Assembly: GCA_003255065.1 (NCBI GenBank)
Contig: QAOA01008473.1
Location: forward strand, 1,843,367 to 1,907,366
DNA length: 64,000 nucleotides
DNA from: Cercis canadensis
Lineage: Eukaryota; Streptophyta; Magnoliopsida; Fabales; Fabaceae
Direction: 5' to 3'
Shown here one piece after another: positions 13,001 through 24,262 of the stretch. The number at the start of each line of letters is the position of its first letter. Position 1 is the first letter of the stretch. The notes under the pieces are model-generated. The model was not told the DNA's origin. It saw nothing but the letters and a program-made list of their open reading frames with translations, and did no database searches. Made by a program: the position numbers and the translations under genes.

Positions 13001-14988
13001 AATATTTTATACTAAATCTAGGTAAAAGAAACTGCAGCTTTATGAAGGCGATAAATTAAGTCTCGGAGTTTTTTTAACTCAAGGCCTCCAAACAGACCCC
13101 AAAAGAAGGGGGATTTTTGCTGGGGAGAAAATACCTAGTATTAGTTGCCCAGATTAGCACTTCGATGGGACCGTAGATTACAATATTTGGATTGAACTAC
13201 CTTTAGAATTGGATTCGTCCATCTTTTGTGGTGTGTATACATCTTGTGAGGGAGAAAGAAAGCAATGGCCCAATCTAACTACAAAACAGCAAAGGTAATT
13301 ACGGCGGCCTATGACCCAAAAAAATAAAGTATGCGGGTCCACCCTTCACGCCACCAATTCAGATAGAGATCAGATACCATATGCACTTCAATGGGCCTAA
13401 TATTTTGAGAAAATGTTTTCACACTATATAGAAACCTTAAAAATCTGAATCGCAAAAAAGAAAAAAAAGAAGAAGTGAATTTAGTGTATGGGTCAATTAC
13501 ACAATATCATACAGGAATTATTTATATACTTCAGATGCTTGTCAGTCATCAAATATGCAAAAGTGATATGCATAAACATAATAGTGTAACCAAATATCGA
13601 AATATTCGCACGCAAAATACTTCCACCTCATAAAGTTATAAACAAAAAGTATGTTTTATCACCTTGGGCAACAAAAATGCGTAAGAATCATTTGAAGTAT
13701 TTAAATATATAAAACAACATGCTAAGCACTCTATTTTGAAAGACTTTCTTTCAGAATGTTATAAAAATATACAACCCATGGTGACATGTATTAGTGTTTG
13801 CAATATAACCTTAGTCTTTAGGTTATATTGGGATAGAAAAATGAGGATGTTACTTTCTTATTTTTAATTATTATTATTATTTTGTTACGTATAGAGACTC
13901 AAAACCTTTACCTCTTATAAATTATTTAAATCTCTTATCACTAGATTATATTTAATGAATTTTTTTTATAATTATTTTAAGTCAGCTAATTTTGTTTTAA
14001 CCATTTTCGTTACAAGAGCTGACTATTGAATGTAAGTTTGAACCATGTTTTGCTCAATATTTATGGCATGATTTGAGGTTGGGTAATATACTGACAATCA
14101 AAATGTTCACAAAATGCTATTATATCTCCATCTCGTGCCTATTGCGATAAAAATAAGAGTGCATTTGGTCTATTGACGTATTTATACCTATATGTAGGTA
14201 CTTCGGTGTCATATGTGTTGGTATTAAATAACAGTATTGGAATTTTTTATTTTCATGTATTCGATATGATTCAAAAACATAAGATACTCACCAAATCATT
14301 GGCGGAGCCTGATTTTAATTAAAAAAAAAAAAAAGGTGGAAAAGATGTTACTTGTTAGAAAGGAAAAATAACAAGTTAGGGAGAGTGAAAAAAGGAATAT
14401 ATCCATTTATTAAATTAAAAGGACTTATATTAGATAAAAGAATACAATTAAACAAATTCAGAGTGATAGTTTTTTATATGAAGGCGAACATAATTTTAAA
14501 AATCAATTCTACATGCAGTTATGTATATTATATATGGAAGAAAATAGTATTTCCTATTTATGTCTTTCTACAGTTCTATGTAAGGATTGCCCCAATGGTA
14601 GCTTTTTAAATTGTAGAGATGTTTATTTATATTTTTGTTTTTCTTTCTTCATGAGTATGAATTTTGAAGCACGCACAAAAAAAATGTTAGTAATGTCACA
14701 TTATATACACAATTACATCTGAATTTTTAAAGTGCGTGAGATGCATTAGTGTGGTCATAGATATTTTTTTCGAAAAGCTGGTATAAGTGTTCCCTTTGCT
14801 GCATTTCAAAGCTAACCGCGCAAGCTGATGTGTAATCTTCAGTTCAGGCGCGCTTTGAAAAGCAAAATATCTAAATCCTATGAGAGAGAGGGAAAACTGA
14901 ACATGCATCTAAAGCGTCCATTCACGGATGGCTTAAATGCGCTTCAACGGACAAGGCAATTGCCAAGTCATCGATCCATACCCGCAGT

Positions 14989-15120
14989 ACGTCACCAAAG
15001 CATCGTGACCGTAGATTCACTCACTCCCTACAGAAGTATTTGACGGATACATACCAACCAAGTCATTGATCCGTGCGAAACCACAGGAGCCAATAAGAAT
15101 GCAGAACTCGTATATATATT
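14989..15120 (+). promoter_or_regulatory. H2B promoter: hexamer, degenerate octamer, CCAAT and TATA
   Basis: Upstream of the H2B start there is an ACGTCA histone-hexamer core at 14989-14994, and a gatccgtg at 15068-15075 that differs by one base from the inverted plant histone octamer. There is also a CCAAT box at 15090-15094 and a TATA stretch at about 15111-15120. The spacing from TATA to the ATG at 15228 is about 110 bp. These motif types are known to confer S-phase expression on plant histone genes; S-phase control here is inferred. Confidence 0.6.
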
Positions 15121-15227
15121 AATCATTCCGAGTCCTGTCCGATATGCATATCGCAGTTTCTCATTTACACCTTCCTCCTCAATCTCTCAAACCCTAGCGT
15201 TTCAATTTCCCCAATTCTCCGTTCCTA

Positions 15228-15677
15228 ATGGCACCCAAGGCCGAGAAGAAGCCCGCTGAGAAGAAACCTGCCGAGGAGAAGAAATCGACTGTGGCTGAGA
15301 AGGCTCCCCCGGCGGAGAAGAAGCCCAAGGCCGGAAAGAAGCTCCCGAAAGAGGGTGGTGCTGCTGCCGGTGACAAGAAGAAGAAGAGGAATAAGAAGAG
15401 CATCGAGACCTACAAGATCTACATCTTTAAGGTTCTAAAGCAAGTCCACCCTGACATTGGGATCTCCAGCAAGGCCATGGGAATCATGAACAGCTTTATC
15501 AACGATATCTTCGAGAAGCTTGCTCAGGAGGCATCTAGGCTCGCTCGCTACAACAAGAAGCCTACAATCACTTCCAGGGAGATCCAGACTGCTGTGAGAC
15601 TTGTGTTGCCAGGAGAGCTGGCTAAGCACGCTGTGTCCGAGGGGACCAAGGCGGTCACCAAATTTACTAGCTCTTAA
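15228..15677 (+). CDS. H2B: Histone H2B
   Basis: Single-exon gene encoding 149 aa. The N-terminal tail (residues 1-55) is rich in Lys/Ala/Pro with repeated EKKPAE-type units, as in plant H2Bs. The histone fold follows: [20 protein letters not shown], then [40 protein letters not shown] and [20 protein letters not shown]. It ends AVTKFTSS, which includes the conserved C-terminal lysine that is ubiquitinated in H2B. It pairs with H2A in the nucleosome. The 5' leader contains the aaaccctag motif common in plant growth-related genes. No defect is seen. Confidence 0.98.
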   Translation: MAPKAEKKPAEKKPAEEKKSTVAEKAPPAEKKPKAGKKLPKEGGAAAGDKKKKRNKKSIETYKIYIFKVLKQVHPDIGISSKAMGIMNSFINDIFEKLAQEASRLARYNKKPTITSREIQTAVRLVLPGELAKHAVSEGTKAVTKFTSS

Positions 15678-17225
15678 TAATTTATCCGTTAATCGGGTGG
15701 TGTGCTGGGTGGTTAAGTCTTTTAGGTATCCATTAGGGGTAACTTTAGGTTTCAATTAGTAGATGTTTTTATTTTTTTTTTCTTTTGTTTAAAAGATATT
15801 CCATATCAGGATTGTAATTGAAGAATTTGGATCTACTCGATCCTTTTGTGTATGGTAGAGTTGATATAGGACCGTAAATTGTTGGTATTGCACCTGTGTG
15901 GTATATGGATCGATTAGTTGTTTGAATTAAAGATTCCAAACGATTTTCAGGTCATAATCCTCTTTCACCTTCTATTCATTTCTTATCGCTTTCGCTGGTT
16001 TTATTTGCACTATTCCTTTAGCTAAGAATCTCTCAATTAGAGTCTTGTATTCTGATTTTATTTTCAGTTCTTTGCAGCGTATTAACCAAGCTGATGTGTA
16101 GTCCATAGTCGGGGGACTAAAGTTGATTTAAGACTGATGTGAATTTTATTGGCTTGGAAGCATGATCCAAGAGAACAGGTCTAATTTTAGCTTGGTTGAC
16201 CAATAGGAAGAAATTTAGCATTGGAAAATTCTCCATTATCTAATGTTGTCCGCTCATTGTTCAAGTTTAAATACCTTTCTGTGTTCTTACTGCTTAGTTT
16301 AGTAACCGTGGATCTCACTGCGGTGTTGTGGGGTTAACTTTGAGTTGGTGATTTTGGGGTCCCTGTACGCCGTGGCCCAACTTTGTTAAAGTAGAAAAAG
16401 ATAGAGTTATGTCTCCGAACTCTTTCTTGCGTTAATGAATTCCAATTGACCACTGAATCTTAGCAAAAAAGAGAAAATGAAGATAAAGAGGCACCCGTTC
16501 TTGACATTACCCTTGGAAATAGTAAGATTCGGTTTGCAAGTTCTGAGAGAAGTAGTTGTAACATTTTATCAAGTTATTGTGAATTAAGGCTGGGATCAAG
16601 AATTGATAAATGGGATCCAGGAAAACTCCTTAACTTGACTTATTTCTTAATACCATTATTTTGGGCAGTGGGAGTTAGTTGATGCAGAGGATTTGTGAGA
16701 TGTGTTTAGTTTTGAAAAAATAAAATGTAATTGATAGAACAGCAAGGTCAAATCTACTAGATCATCTATAATACCGCATATGTTTTCATTCTCTCAGATC
16801 TGTTTTTCATAATTAACGAATAACTAGTCCTCTTAGTATCACTAACTGAATTATTATATAACGAAAATGTTCTTTTACAAAAAGGAAAAGAGAAAATGTT
16901 TATATAATCAAGTATTCCTTTGTCTTTAGATTATTTTTTTAAAAAAAAATATGTTTTTTAAATTGGCTAAATTTTGATGCATAAATTTCTTCCAAAGAAA
17001 AGCCTTGTTTATTTCTTCTGATTTTCTATGCATATTCCTATCTATCACGGGAACTTTTTTTTACACCCAATTTTTATCCTCGTATGTGAGTATGGACGGC
17101 CGAGTGGGTCCACACAGCACCTTGAACAATTCAGTTGTTCATTTTAGCGGGCGCACTATTTTCAGCGAAGGGGTAGAGAGAGTTGGAGTTGCATCCGGAA
17201 AGGGAAAGGGAAAGGGAATGTTGAG
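15678..17225. other. Spacer between H2B and the first RRM gene
   Basis: This holds the H2B 3' region and an AT-rich stretch. From about 17090 it is the promoter and 5' leader of the RRM gene, including a G/A-rich run at 17170-17220. No other gene, RNA or bounded repeat was seen. Confidence 0.5.
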
Positions 17226-19134
17226 ATGGCTCAAAGAGTGGGCACAAGGCTCTTCATCAGCAGTTGGCTCTCTCTCTTCCCCCTTTCTTTAGTTTAGATT
17301 TTTTCGAAAGCCCTAATATTCATCATTGGCTTATTTCCCAGGATTATCATTCTACACTACAAATGAACATCTAAAGAAGTTATTTTCTCCTTTCGGAGAT
17401 GTTACAGAAGGTTTCATCCCTCAATTTGTCTTTCTCTTTTTTCTTACAATTTTTTCCCCAGTCCTCCCTGATTTAATTTTGCGTTTGCAGCTAGTCTGGT
17501 GATTGACCAAAAAACTCAGAGGCCCAAAGGGTTTGGATTTGTCTCATACAAGTCAGAAATTGAAGCCGAGAAGGCTATGAAAGCCATGAATGGCAGGGTA
17601 ATTCCATCCTATCTGTTTGTTCATAGAATAATTCTACATAGCTAAACTTAGATAGGCAGGGTACTTGATCAAACAATATATCAGGTAACACATTCACTAT
17701 ATGCTCAAGGAAAACAATTTATGGCAAACTTCTATTGTGGTTTTTTTCTCAATCATGTTTGAAAGGGAATTCATTTGTTTTATCTGCATGGTTGTGTTTT
17801 AGGCCCGATAGTTGATATAATTGGTTTTGCACATATGGTGTTTGCTTAAATGCCTAATATAGTGATTGAAGATAAGAAAGATAAGTGATTAATATAGGTT
17901 CCATTTCAATTAGTTCCTGGTTTAAGTTGTTCATTTAAGTCTGTACAATGCATATAACAACTTCTTTTGTTGGATACTGGAGACATGGTTAAGTGTTATT
18001 TTCCTTTTGCTAGTTGATATTGTTAGCAAACTACTTATGTCTCGTCAGAGGACTGTAACCGCGTATGCTGTCCTTATTCCTTAGTTTCAGTGAAATTCTA
18101 CTTTGAAGGCTGCTTAATACATGAGGAGTAAAACTCTAATTGTCCTTAACTTACTAAATTGCCCACACAGGTGGTAGAGTGAAGCCATATATAGATGGAC
18201 AGCGGCTATAGTTAAAATGTTGAAGAGAATGACTATAGTGATTTTCAACTTATGCTACACTTGGTTCTAGAAAGATAATGGTAAATGAAAATGCTAAGAA
18301 TGTTGAGAGCACATAGTTTTTATGATTTATAAATTTATCAATAATGTTGAGAACATTATTACTGTATGGCCTATAATGTAGTTTTAAGCAGTAGAAATCT
18401 CGTACGTTATATTTCTATATTACCCCCTATCTTTACATCTGTAATAGAAAGGAATCTTTACGAGTCAGATGTCTATACTGATTTTTATTGTATACTATCA
18501 TCGTCCCAGGTTTATTAATGATCAATAATATTTTATTTCCCACTACTCTTACAGGCACATAGACCTTAATTTGTACTTTTGACGGAATAGTTTGGTGTGT
18601 CTAATTCTTCTTGTAATTCCCAAATTAGAGTAATCATTCAGTTAAATGTAGCAAATATATGTGTCATGATTGATGGTGGCGCATTTTTTATACATTATAT
18701 TAGCATTTATAAATAGATCAAGATTGTATCATCCTGCTATGCATCTCAAGATTGCAGCCCGTATGATTCAGGAGGGTATGGATAACAAGTTCGGATCAGT
18801 CTCAGCTCCTGTCTCTGTAACTTTCTCATGGATGCACAATAAAACAATATGGAATGCTTTATATTCTAAACAATAGCTAAGAGAGACTTGTACAGCTTTA
18901 TGCATTTTTAATATCTTGCTTCAGTCACAAACTTTTCTAATGGTTTATGGGTTTCTGTTGCAAGGGATCTAAGAAAGTACATTATCATGGCATATTTGTT
19001 GTAGTGCAGAGTTGGTATCTAGATGCCTTCAATACATTAACCTTCCTTTATACGTGGTACAGGTAATTGACGGGAGGCTGATTTTTGTTGAACCTGCAAC
19101 AGTTAAAAGACCTGAAGAGCATGGTGCCTCTTGA
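17226..19134 (+). CDS. Small single-RRM RNA-binding protein (gene 1 of the convergent pair)
   Basis: Exons 17226-17262, 17342-17410, 17491-17597 and 19063-19134 give a 94-aa protein that is essentially one RRM. The start is ATG 17226 (MAQRVGTR). RNP2 is LFISRL, completed across the first junction (AGC A|GA), and RNP1 is KGFGFVSY at about residues 48-55. The fold ends at VIDGRLIFVEPA, followed by a short tail ending EEHGAS. Such proteins resemble plant organelle or glycine-rich-type RRM proteins without the glycine tail. The short basic start could be an organelle import signal, but this is uncertain. Intron 3 is long (about 1.46 kb). The two internal exons, 69 and 107 bp, match exactly those of the opposing RRM gene at 19669-20351. 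Confidence 0.9.
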
Positions 19135-19668
19135 TATTCAGGTGTTTTCTTCAAACAACCATGTGGATCTAATGTCTGAGATATGCAAATCACATTAAAG
19201 AATGTCACGTCATATTTAGTTTTAGTTTTATTTTGCTCTTCAAGGACACATTTTGGATGATTAATATCACCTTTGAGATGCAGTTTGATATGATTAATGA
19301 AACAATTTGGTTCTGTAACACTTATTGCCAATGCATAAACGAGAGAATCCAAGTAGAAGGAAAACAGAGGTGTCACCGGTGGTTCTGTGAACTACGGAAT
19401 TACTCAAACATTGAAATACTGATACGGTCATTCAGTTTTGTCCGTTTTTTTAAACCACCCCCCCTCCCCCTCGCCTCCCTCAAAGAAAAAAAGCAGCCAA
19501 ATTGCCCCTCTTCATTTTTCTGCAAGTAATACTCTATGACAAATATGTAAAGAAACAAATTGCTGCACCGCCAATTCCAGTTCTGATGAGTGACGGTTCA
19601 AATTCCAGACTCAGAACAGCAACTGAAAACAAAAGTTCCAATTTTTGTCTTGTAATCAACATAGACTG
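19135..19668. other. Convergent intergenic region of the two RRM genes
   Basis: 534 bp shared by the two 3' ends. It contains a C-rich run at about 19457-19470 and no coding signal. The 3' UTRs probably meet or overlap here. Confidence 0.5.
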
Positions 19669-20351
19669 CTAGGCATGGCGTGCATAATGTACGCGAATAT
19701 TTCTGCTATCGAGCACCTGAGGGAGGATTACAAAACACAATGTTGAGTGATAAATGAAAACATTACGAAAATGAAAAAGTAATAAAGCACACCAAATAAG
19801 GCTGTGTTTCAGAGTTCATACACATGAAGTTATAATAAATTACCTGACCGTCCATTTCTTTTAGAGCTCTTTTGGAATCAGTTTCAGAACTGAACCGCAC
19901 GAATCCATATCCTTTTGATTTCCCAGACATGTGATCACATATGACTCTGACTGCAGAAAAATTGCAAGATGACTATTTTCAGCAAGGGAAGGGGGGAGCA
20001 GTCGTTAATATTCAGAAATAATTACCTTCAATGATTTCACCATAATGCCCAAAAGCATCCTTGAGAACGGTTTCATTAGTATCATAGGAAAGCCCTGCAT
20101 TCCACAAAATAAACACAAACGGTTAGGGTTGAAACCAGCAATAAAATTCTGTGTATATAAATATATATAGTTGCTTTCTGATTAGATGCCAAGAAGTTTG
20201 ATGAAGTGCAGGTGTTATTACGGAAATATACAAAATAAAATGAAAGAAGTTGGAAAAGACCTCCAACGAATAATTTGGTGGAGGAATCGCGCGCGCATAG
20301 TAATCGGGGCAAGGGAGACCTCCGGAAAAGACGACCAGTGCCACTCACCAT
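19669..20351 (-). CDS. Small single-RRM RNA-binding protein, probably organelle-targeted (gene 2)
   Basis: Exons on the minus strand 20261-20351, 20026-20094, 19844-19950 and 19669-19716 give 104 aa. The first in-frame ATG is at 20351 (MVSGTGRLFRRSPLPRLL). The basic, Ser/Leu/Arg-rich first 25 residues look like a mitochondrial or plastid import signal. RNP2 is KLFVGGLSY, spliced between exons 1 and 2 (GGA G|GG), and RNP1 is KSKGYGFVRF. The protein ends DSRNIRVHYARHA, so little follows the RRM. By family knowledge, short organelle RRM proteins help RNA splicing, editing or stability; the exact role here is unknown. Intron positions and internal exon sizes equal those of the opposing gene. Confidence 0.9.
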
Positions 20352-21290
20352 TTCTACTGCTAAAGCGCATAATTCCGAACTTCCAACGATTAATACTCGA
20401 GACAAGGCTTCTACATATTACACGAGAACGACATGCCGTTCATGTCCCAGAAGACCGAAAAAGGGGATGAAACGTTGACCGGTGTTGTCCGCTTCGAAGG
20501 GGAGTAAAAAGGAAATTTGGTTTTTCTTTTTCTTATTTTTGGAAACTTATTCCTCTGTTGAATCAGAAATGAAGAAAAAGAGAAGGAAAACAGCAATTAG
20601 ATAATCCTGTAAAATCCACTCGGCTCTGCAGTAAAACTACCCAAGAGTAACAAATGACTACAAGCCGATAACAGGCTGATTTGTTACAAAATATTATTCA
20701 TGGACAAATTTAGAACCTTTTTAACGGCTAAAATGATGATTTACCCAATTCAGTAACAAAGAAACTAATTAGTCGCGTGTCAACTAACTAATTGACAACC
20801 AAAAATTGATAAAGTTACAACCTGTGGTGCACATGAAATAAGCACGAGTGGGATGCTTTTTCAGTTTTAACATTAACAACCCTCCAAGAAATAAAAGGGA
20901 GAGAATGAAAAAAAATCAAGCACGAGAAGACGCTTTAACACAGTTGCCAATAGCGGCTTCTTAACAAACAGGAATTGAACAAGCATCAGTTTCAACTCGA
21001 GCATTGCGAGAGTCGAACCTTTAAAGAATAACACGATAATTCAGTAAGTTTAGAAACAACAAAGACATACATCTTAAAAAACAAATGCTTATCATACACA
21101 ACAATAACCATTGAACTCCAGCTTTTATGAACGATTTAAAACAAGGTGTTTTCATTCATTGGGTGAAAATCCTAAGGAGAGGACATCATAAAGTTACAAT
21201 GTTTGAAGTACATTGGATTTTTTGGCTACAGCACAGTCCTAAACCAAAATATACATAAAAATGGAGAGAAACAAACTAAAACTAAAATCC
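20352..21290. other. Spacer between RRM gene 2 and the H2A.W 3' end
   Basis: This is the promoter and 5' leader of RRM gene 2 at the left and the 3' flank of the H2A gene at the right. Open frames around 20411-20596 are low-complexity and lack homology. No RNA gene or mobile element seen. Confidence 0.5.
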
Positions 21291-22203
21291 TCAAGCTTTC
21301 TTGGGAGACTTGGTGGCCTTAGAGGGAGACTTAGGCTCTTTGGTGGCCTTGTCGGTCTTCTTTGGCAATAGAACGGGATTGATGTTGGGAAGAACACCAC
21401 CATGGGCAATTGTCACACCAGCAAGCAATTTCCCAAGTTCTTCGTCATTTCTCACAGCTAGCAGAACATGCCTTGGAATTATCCTGTTCTTCTTGTTGTC
21501 GCGAGCTGCATTCCCAGCCAACTCCAGCACCTATATCCAGATACACAGCCAACCACGTCAAGACCAAACATAGGACACTCACAAGAACCATACCTTACAA
21601 TAATTAGAGGCAAATGTTAACCTTATTACTGAACAATTCCCAAATTAAGCTTCTACATTCTACAACTACTTTCAGAAAACAAATATAAAGGGGTTCCAAA
21701 TCCCTTCCCTTTAAATCCATTAGAGCGGGAACAGGGTAATCAAAAACTGAATTAAATCCCCTTCCCTTCCATCCACAGGAATTTTAACTATTGGATTCAA
21801 CCCAATAAATAATAACAGTTCCATTGCATAAATTTCTTCCCTATACAAAGTTCTCAAGCAATTAATCCCTTTAAGTTTTCACACAAAAACCAAAATTGAG
21901 ATATTTCAATCGCACAAATCAAAGATCTTAAGACCACATCAAATCATAATTTTGAAAACAAAGGATTAATGAAAAATGAAAGAAATGAATTACCTCAGCA
22001 GCCAAGTACTCTAGCACAGCGGCCAAGTAGACTGGAGCACCGGTACCCACACGTTGGGAGTACCTCCCTTTCTTCAAATAGCGACCAATTCTTCCAACGG
22101 GAAATTGGAGACCAGCCTTCACAGACCTAGATACAGGCTTCTTCTTCGGACCTCCCCCTTTTCTTCCTCCGGCACCCTTCTTCACCTTTCCGCCGGTATC
22201 CAT
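21291..22203 (-). CDS. H2A.W: Histone H2A with SPKK tail (H2A.W class)
   Basis: Two exons, 21994-22203 and 21291-21530, encode 149 aa. The core reads [20 protein letters not shown], then [15 protein letters not shown] (exon 1), [20 protein letters not shown] and [20 protein letters not shown]. The C-terminal tail is extended and ends in [12 protein letters not shown], with two SPxK-type minor-groove-binding motifs. In plants that extended SPKK tail marks the H2A.W class, which is concentrated in heterochromatin. The intron falls in the conserved position between LAAE and VLEL. A TATA-like tataaaat lies on the minus strand at 22333-22326, about 120 bp before the ATG, and a CCAAT-type sequence lies near 22455. 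The gene is intact. Confidence 0.95.
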
Positions 22204-22325
22204 CGGAACTTAGCTCACTCGCCGGTAACCGACACTGCTTTTTAGCTCTGACTTTAGTGCGGAGTGATGAACAATATGGCAAGAGTAGATTGATGATGAT
22301 GCCAATAGCGAGATGTGTTGGCACG

Positions 22326-22333
22326 ATTTTATA
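22326..22333 (-). promoter_or_regulatory. TATA box of the H2A.W gene
   Basis: On the minus strand the sequence reads tataaaat, about 120 bp upstream of the ATG at 22203. Octamer-like aatccgtg and a CCAAT core occur further upstream (about 22430-22460 on the plus strand). Confidence 0.5.
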
Positions 22334-23286
22334 CAGCTTCTGGAGGACCATAAGGGGACTGCAAGGATATGAAAGTGAAGAATCTGGACGTTAGATTGGA
22401 AATTATCAACGGCTGTGAGTGATTCGGTTAGCAATCCGTGTGGTTTGAAGTGAACCAATGGGAGGCGAGTATAGAATACCTTATTTTCTTTTTCTTCTGA
22501 TTCTTCCTTAAGAAGTAAGAACAATCTCTTGCTGCATTTTTTTTTTTGACTGCGTAATATCCTTCAATTTAAATTTATGTCCTTTGCAACAAAAAAAAAA
22601 AATTCACTTTCCCGCTTCAATTTTAATTTTTAGCTGTTAAATCTTCTCACTCCCCCCCCCCCTCAGATAAAATATGACTTTATAAAAATTAGGGTAAAAT
22701 TTTGTCAAACATAAGAATATATTCCCCATAAGTTTTATATCTATGTATATTATACAAAACTCAGTATAAGAAAGTGAAAATATTGACTAGCTAATGAAAC
22801 CACATTTCTTATAAAACAAATGCCAAATGCATAAACATCATTTTTTTTTTTTTATGTGATATAAACATCATGTTTTGAACTAAGATCCTAAACACAAATA
22901 CACATACTATAACGGATTTAAGAATCTATTAAAAAATTTAAATTTTTATAATTTAAATTCTCATTATTTTATATTATTAATTAAAATATTTAACTCTATT
23001 TTTATTATAAAAAGATAAAATAATTAATGTAATAAAAATTTATAATTATTATTTGAGGAAGAACTTTAACTCAATGAAGCATGCTTTTAATTTTAAGATT
23101 TGTCTTTTTATTTCCTTTCTTAATTTGAATCCCTCGATTGTAAATTATTTATTTATTTTTTAAATATAACTACTATTTTCCTTCAAGATTTAATATAATT
23201 ATTAAACTTTTGATTACATCAATTCAACCGTTATGACTTATGAATGTAATGATTACCGCAATTATTACACTTGTTAAAATATTTAT
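22334..23286. other. AT-rich spacer
   Basis: After the H2A promoter the sequence is AT-rich with homopolymer runs (A at 22590, C at 22654, T at 22842). No gene or bounded element was identified before the inverted repeat at 23287. Confidence 0.5.
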
Positions 23287-23773
23287 GGTTTAAATATATT
23301 GCAAGTTCTTATAGTTTGAACAAATTTTAAATTAAGTCCTTATAATTTTTTTTTCTCATTTAGAGTCCTTATAGTTTTAAATTTTTTTAATTGGTTCCCT
23401 GTCGTCATCCTAAATTATAAATTTATTAGTTTAATGTTCATATGTTAAACGACTTGTTTATGTAGCAATAAAATAAATTGATGTAGTGTCAAAGTAGAAC
23501 AAAAATTGTCACTAAATTATCTTTCCTCTTTTTCTATTATCTATTTACTTTGACAATTTGTGTGTCATTTTAGTATCATATCAACTTCTTTTATTGTCAC
23601 ATAAACAAATTGTTTGTCATGTGAATACTAAACTAACGAATTTATAATTTGAAATAACAACATGAGCACAATTAAAAAAAAAAAATTATAAAGATCTTAA
23701 AAAAATAAACAAAATTATAAGAACTTGATTCAAAATTCGTCTAAACTATAAGGATCTACACTATATTTAAACT
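23287..23773. mobile_element. Long near-palindromic MITE (Mutator-type)
   Basis: Almost the whole 487 bp is one inverted repeat. The left arm starts ggtttaaatata and continues through gttcttatagtttgaacaaa; the reverse complement of the right end starts agtttaaatata and continues through ccttatagtttagacgaa. Arms of about 230 bp meet around a very short centre near 23530. It is flanked by a 9-bp duplication with one mismatch, aatatttat at 23278-23286 and aaaatttat at 23774-23782. A 9-bp duplication and long arms fit Mutator-like elements. There is no coding capacity. Confidence 0.82.
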
Positions 23774-23844
23774 AAAATTTATTAATATGCGATATAAAAA
23801 AATTTCTTTGGGGTACAAATAAAGTAAAGATTGCAACTCAAGAG

Positions 23845-24247
23845 GGGTGCGTTTGAAGGGTTGGAATTGGCTTGGAGACTTGGGTATGGGAGAGTGATAT
23901 TTGAAAGTGACTCTATATATGGGGTTGGTGCAGCGTCTTTCGCACCTGGAAGATGGTTTTGGGAGGCATTCACAGCTTTGGAAAAAGCTTCGGGGGGCTC
24001 TTGCATAATGACTAGGTGGTAAAGGTGCGGCACTCAGTAAGAAATGGTAACAAATACACTGATTGGTTGGCTAATTTGAGTTTGTCCCGAGAGATGGGAG
24101 TGGTGCATTTGGCGTCACCTCCAAATGGCCTGATGCCTCTACTAGCTGCTGATGAGATGGGGATTGTCTTGCCCCATGATTTCTTTGTTGTAGTTCTTTT
24201 TTATTTTTGCTTTGGGCTTTAGCCCCGTTTTTATACCAAAAACAAAA
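23845..24247 (+). pseudogene. 5'-truncated LINE (L1) remnant with RNase H fragment
   Basis: Two overlapping frames resemble the C-terminal RNase H-like domain of plant L1 elements. One runs AFEGLELAWRLGYGRVIFES (then DS) and the other VRHSVRNGNKYTDWLANLSL, with a frameshift between them near 24015. The 3' end is A-rich (accaaaaacaaaa). It is flanked by an imperfect 15-bp duplication, attgcaactcaagag at 23830-23844 and attgcaactgaagag at 24248-24262 (one mismatch), as expected from target-primed reverse transcription. It is non-functional because it is truncated and frameshifted. Only the last 400 bp of the element is present. Confidence 0.85.
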
Positions 24248-24262
24248 ATTGCAACTGAAGAG

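Larger units (their letters stand above)
7797..15227. other. Gene-poor spacer, RABE promoter side to H2B promoter
   Basis: About 7.4 kb without a gene I can support. It holds the RABE 5' region (to about 8100), a short perfect hairpin at 8554-8586, a Mutator-like foldback element near 9591-10018, a weak TATA-preceded open frame near 11838-12190, and poly-T/AT-rich tracts (9790-9805, 12956-12973). The last 350 bp form the H2B promoter. Open frames at 14352-14722 are low-complexity and not credible genes. Confidence 0.5.

Noticed and set aside
13890..13960. Sequence resembling a worn tRNA-like SINE end (gagactcaaaacc and following)
   Set aside because: No A box, tail or duplication can be shown.
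14290..14340. ggcggagcc word followed by poly-A, like a hAT MITE end
   Set aside because: No inverted partner or target duplication was found nearby.
15435..15755. Open frame antisense to histone H2B
   Set aside because: Shadow of the H2B coding sequence.
23830..24225. Two short frames resembling RNase H
   Set aside because: Rejected as a host gene: frameshifted, truncated and bracketed by a target duplication, so annotated as a LINE remnant.
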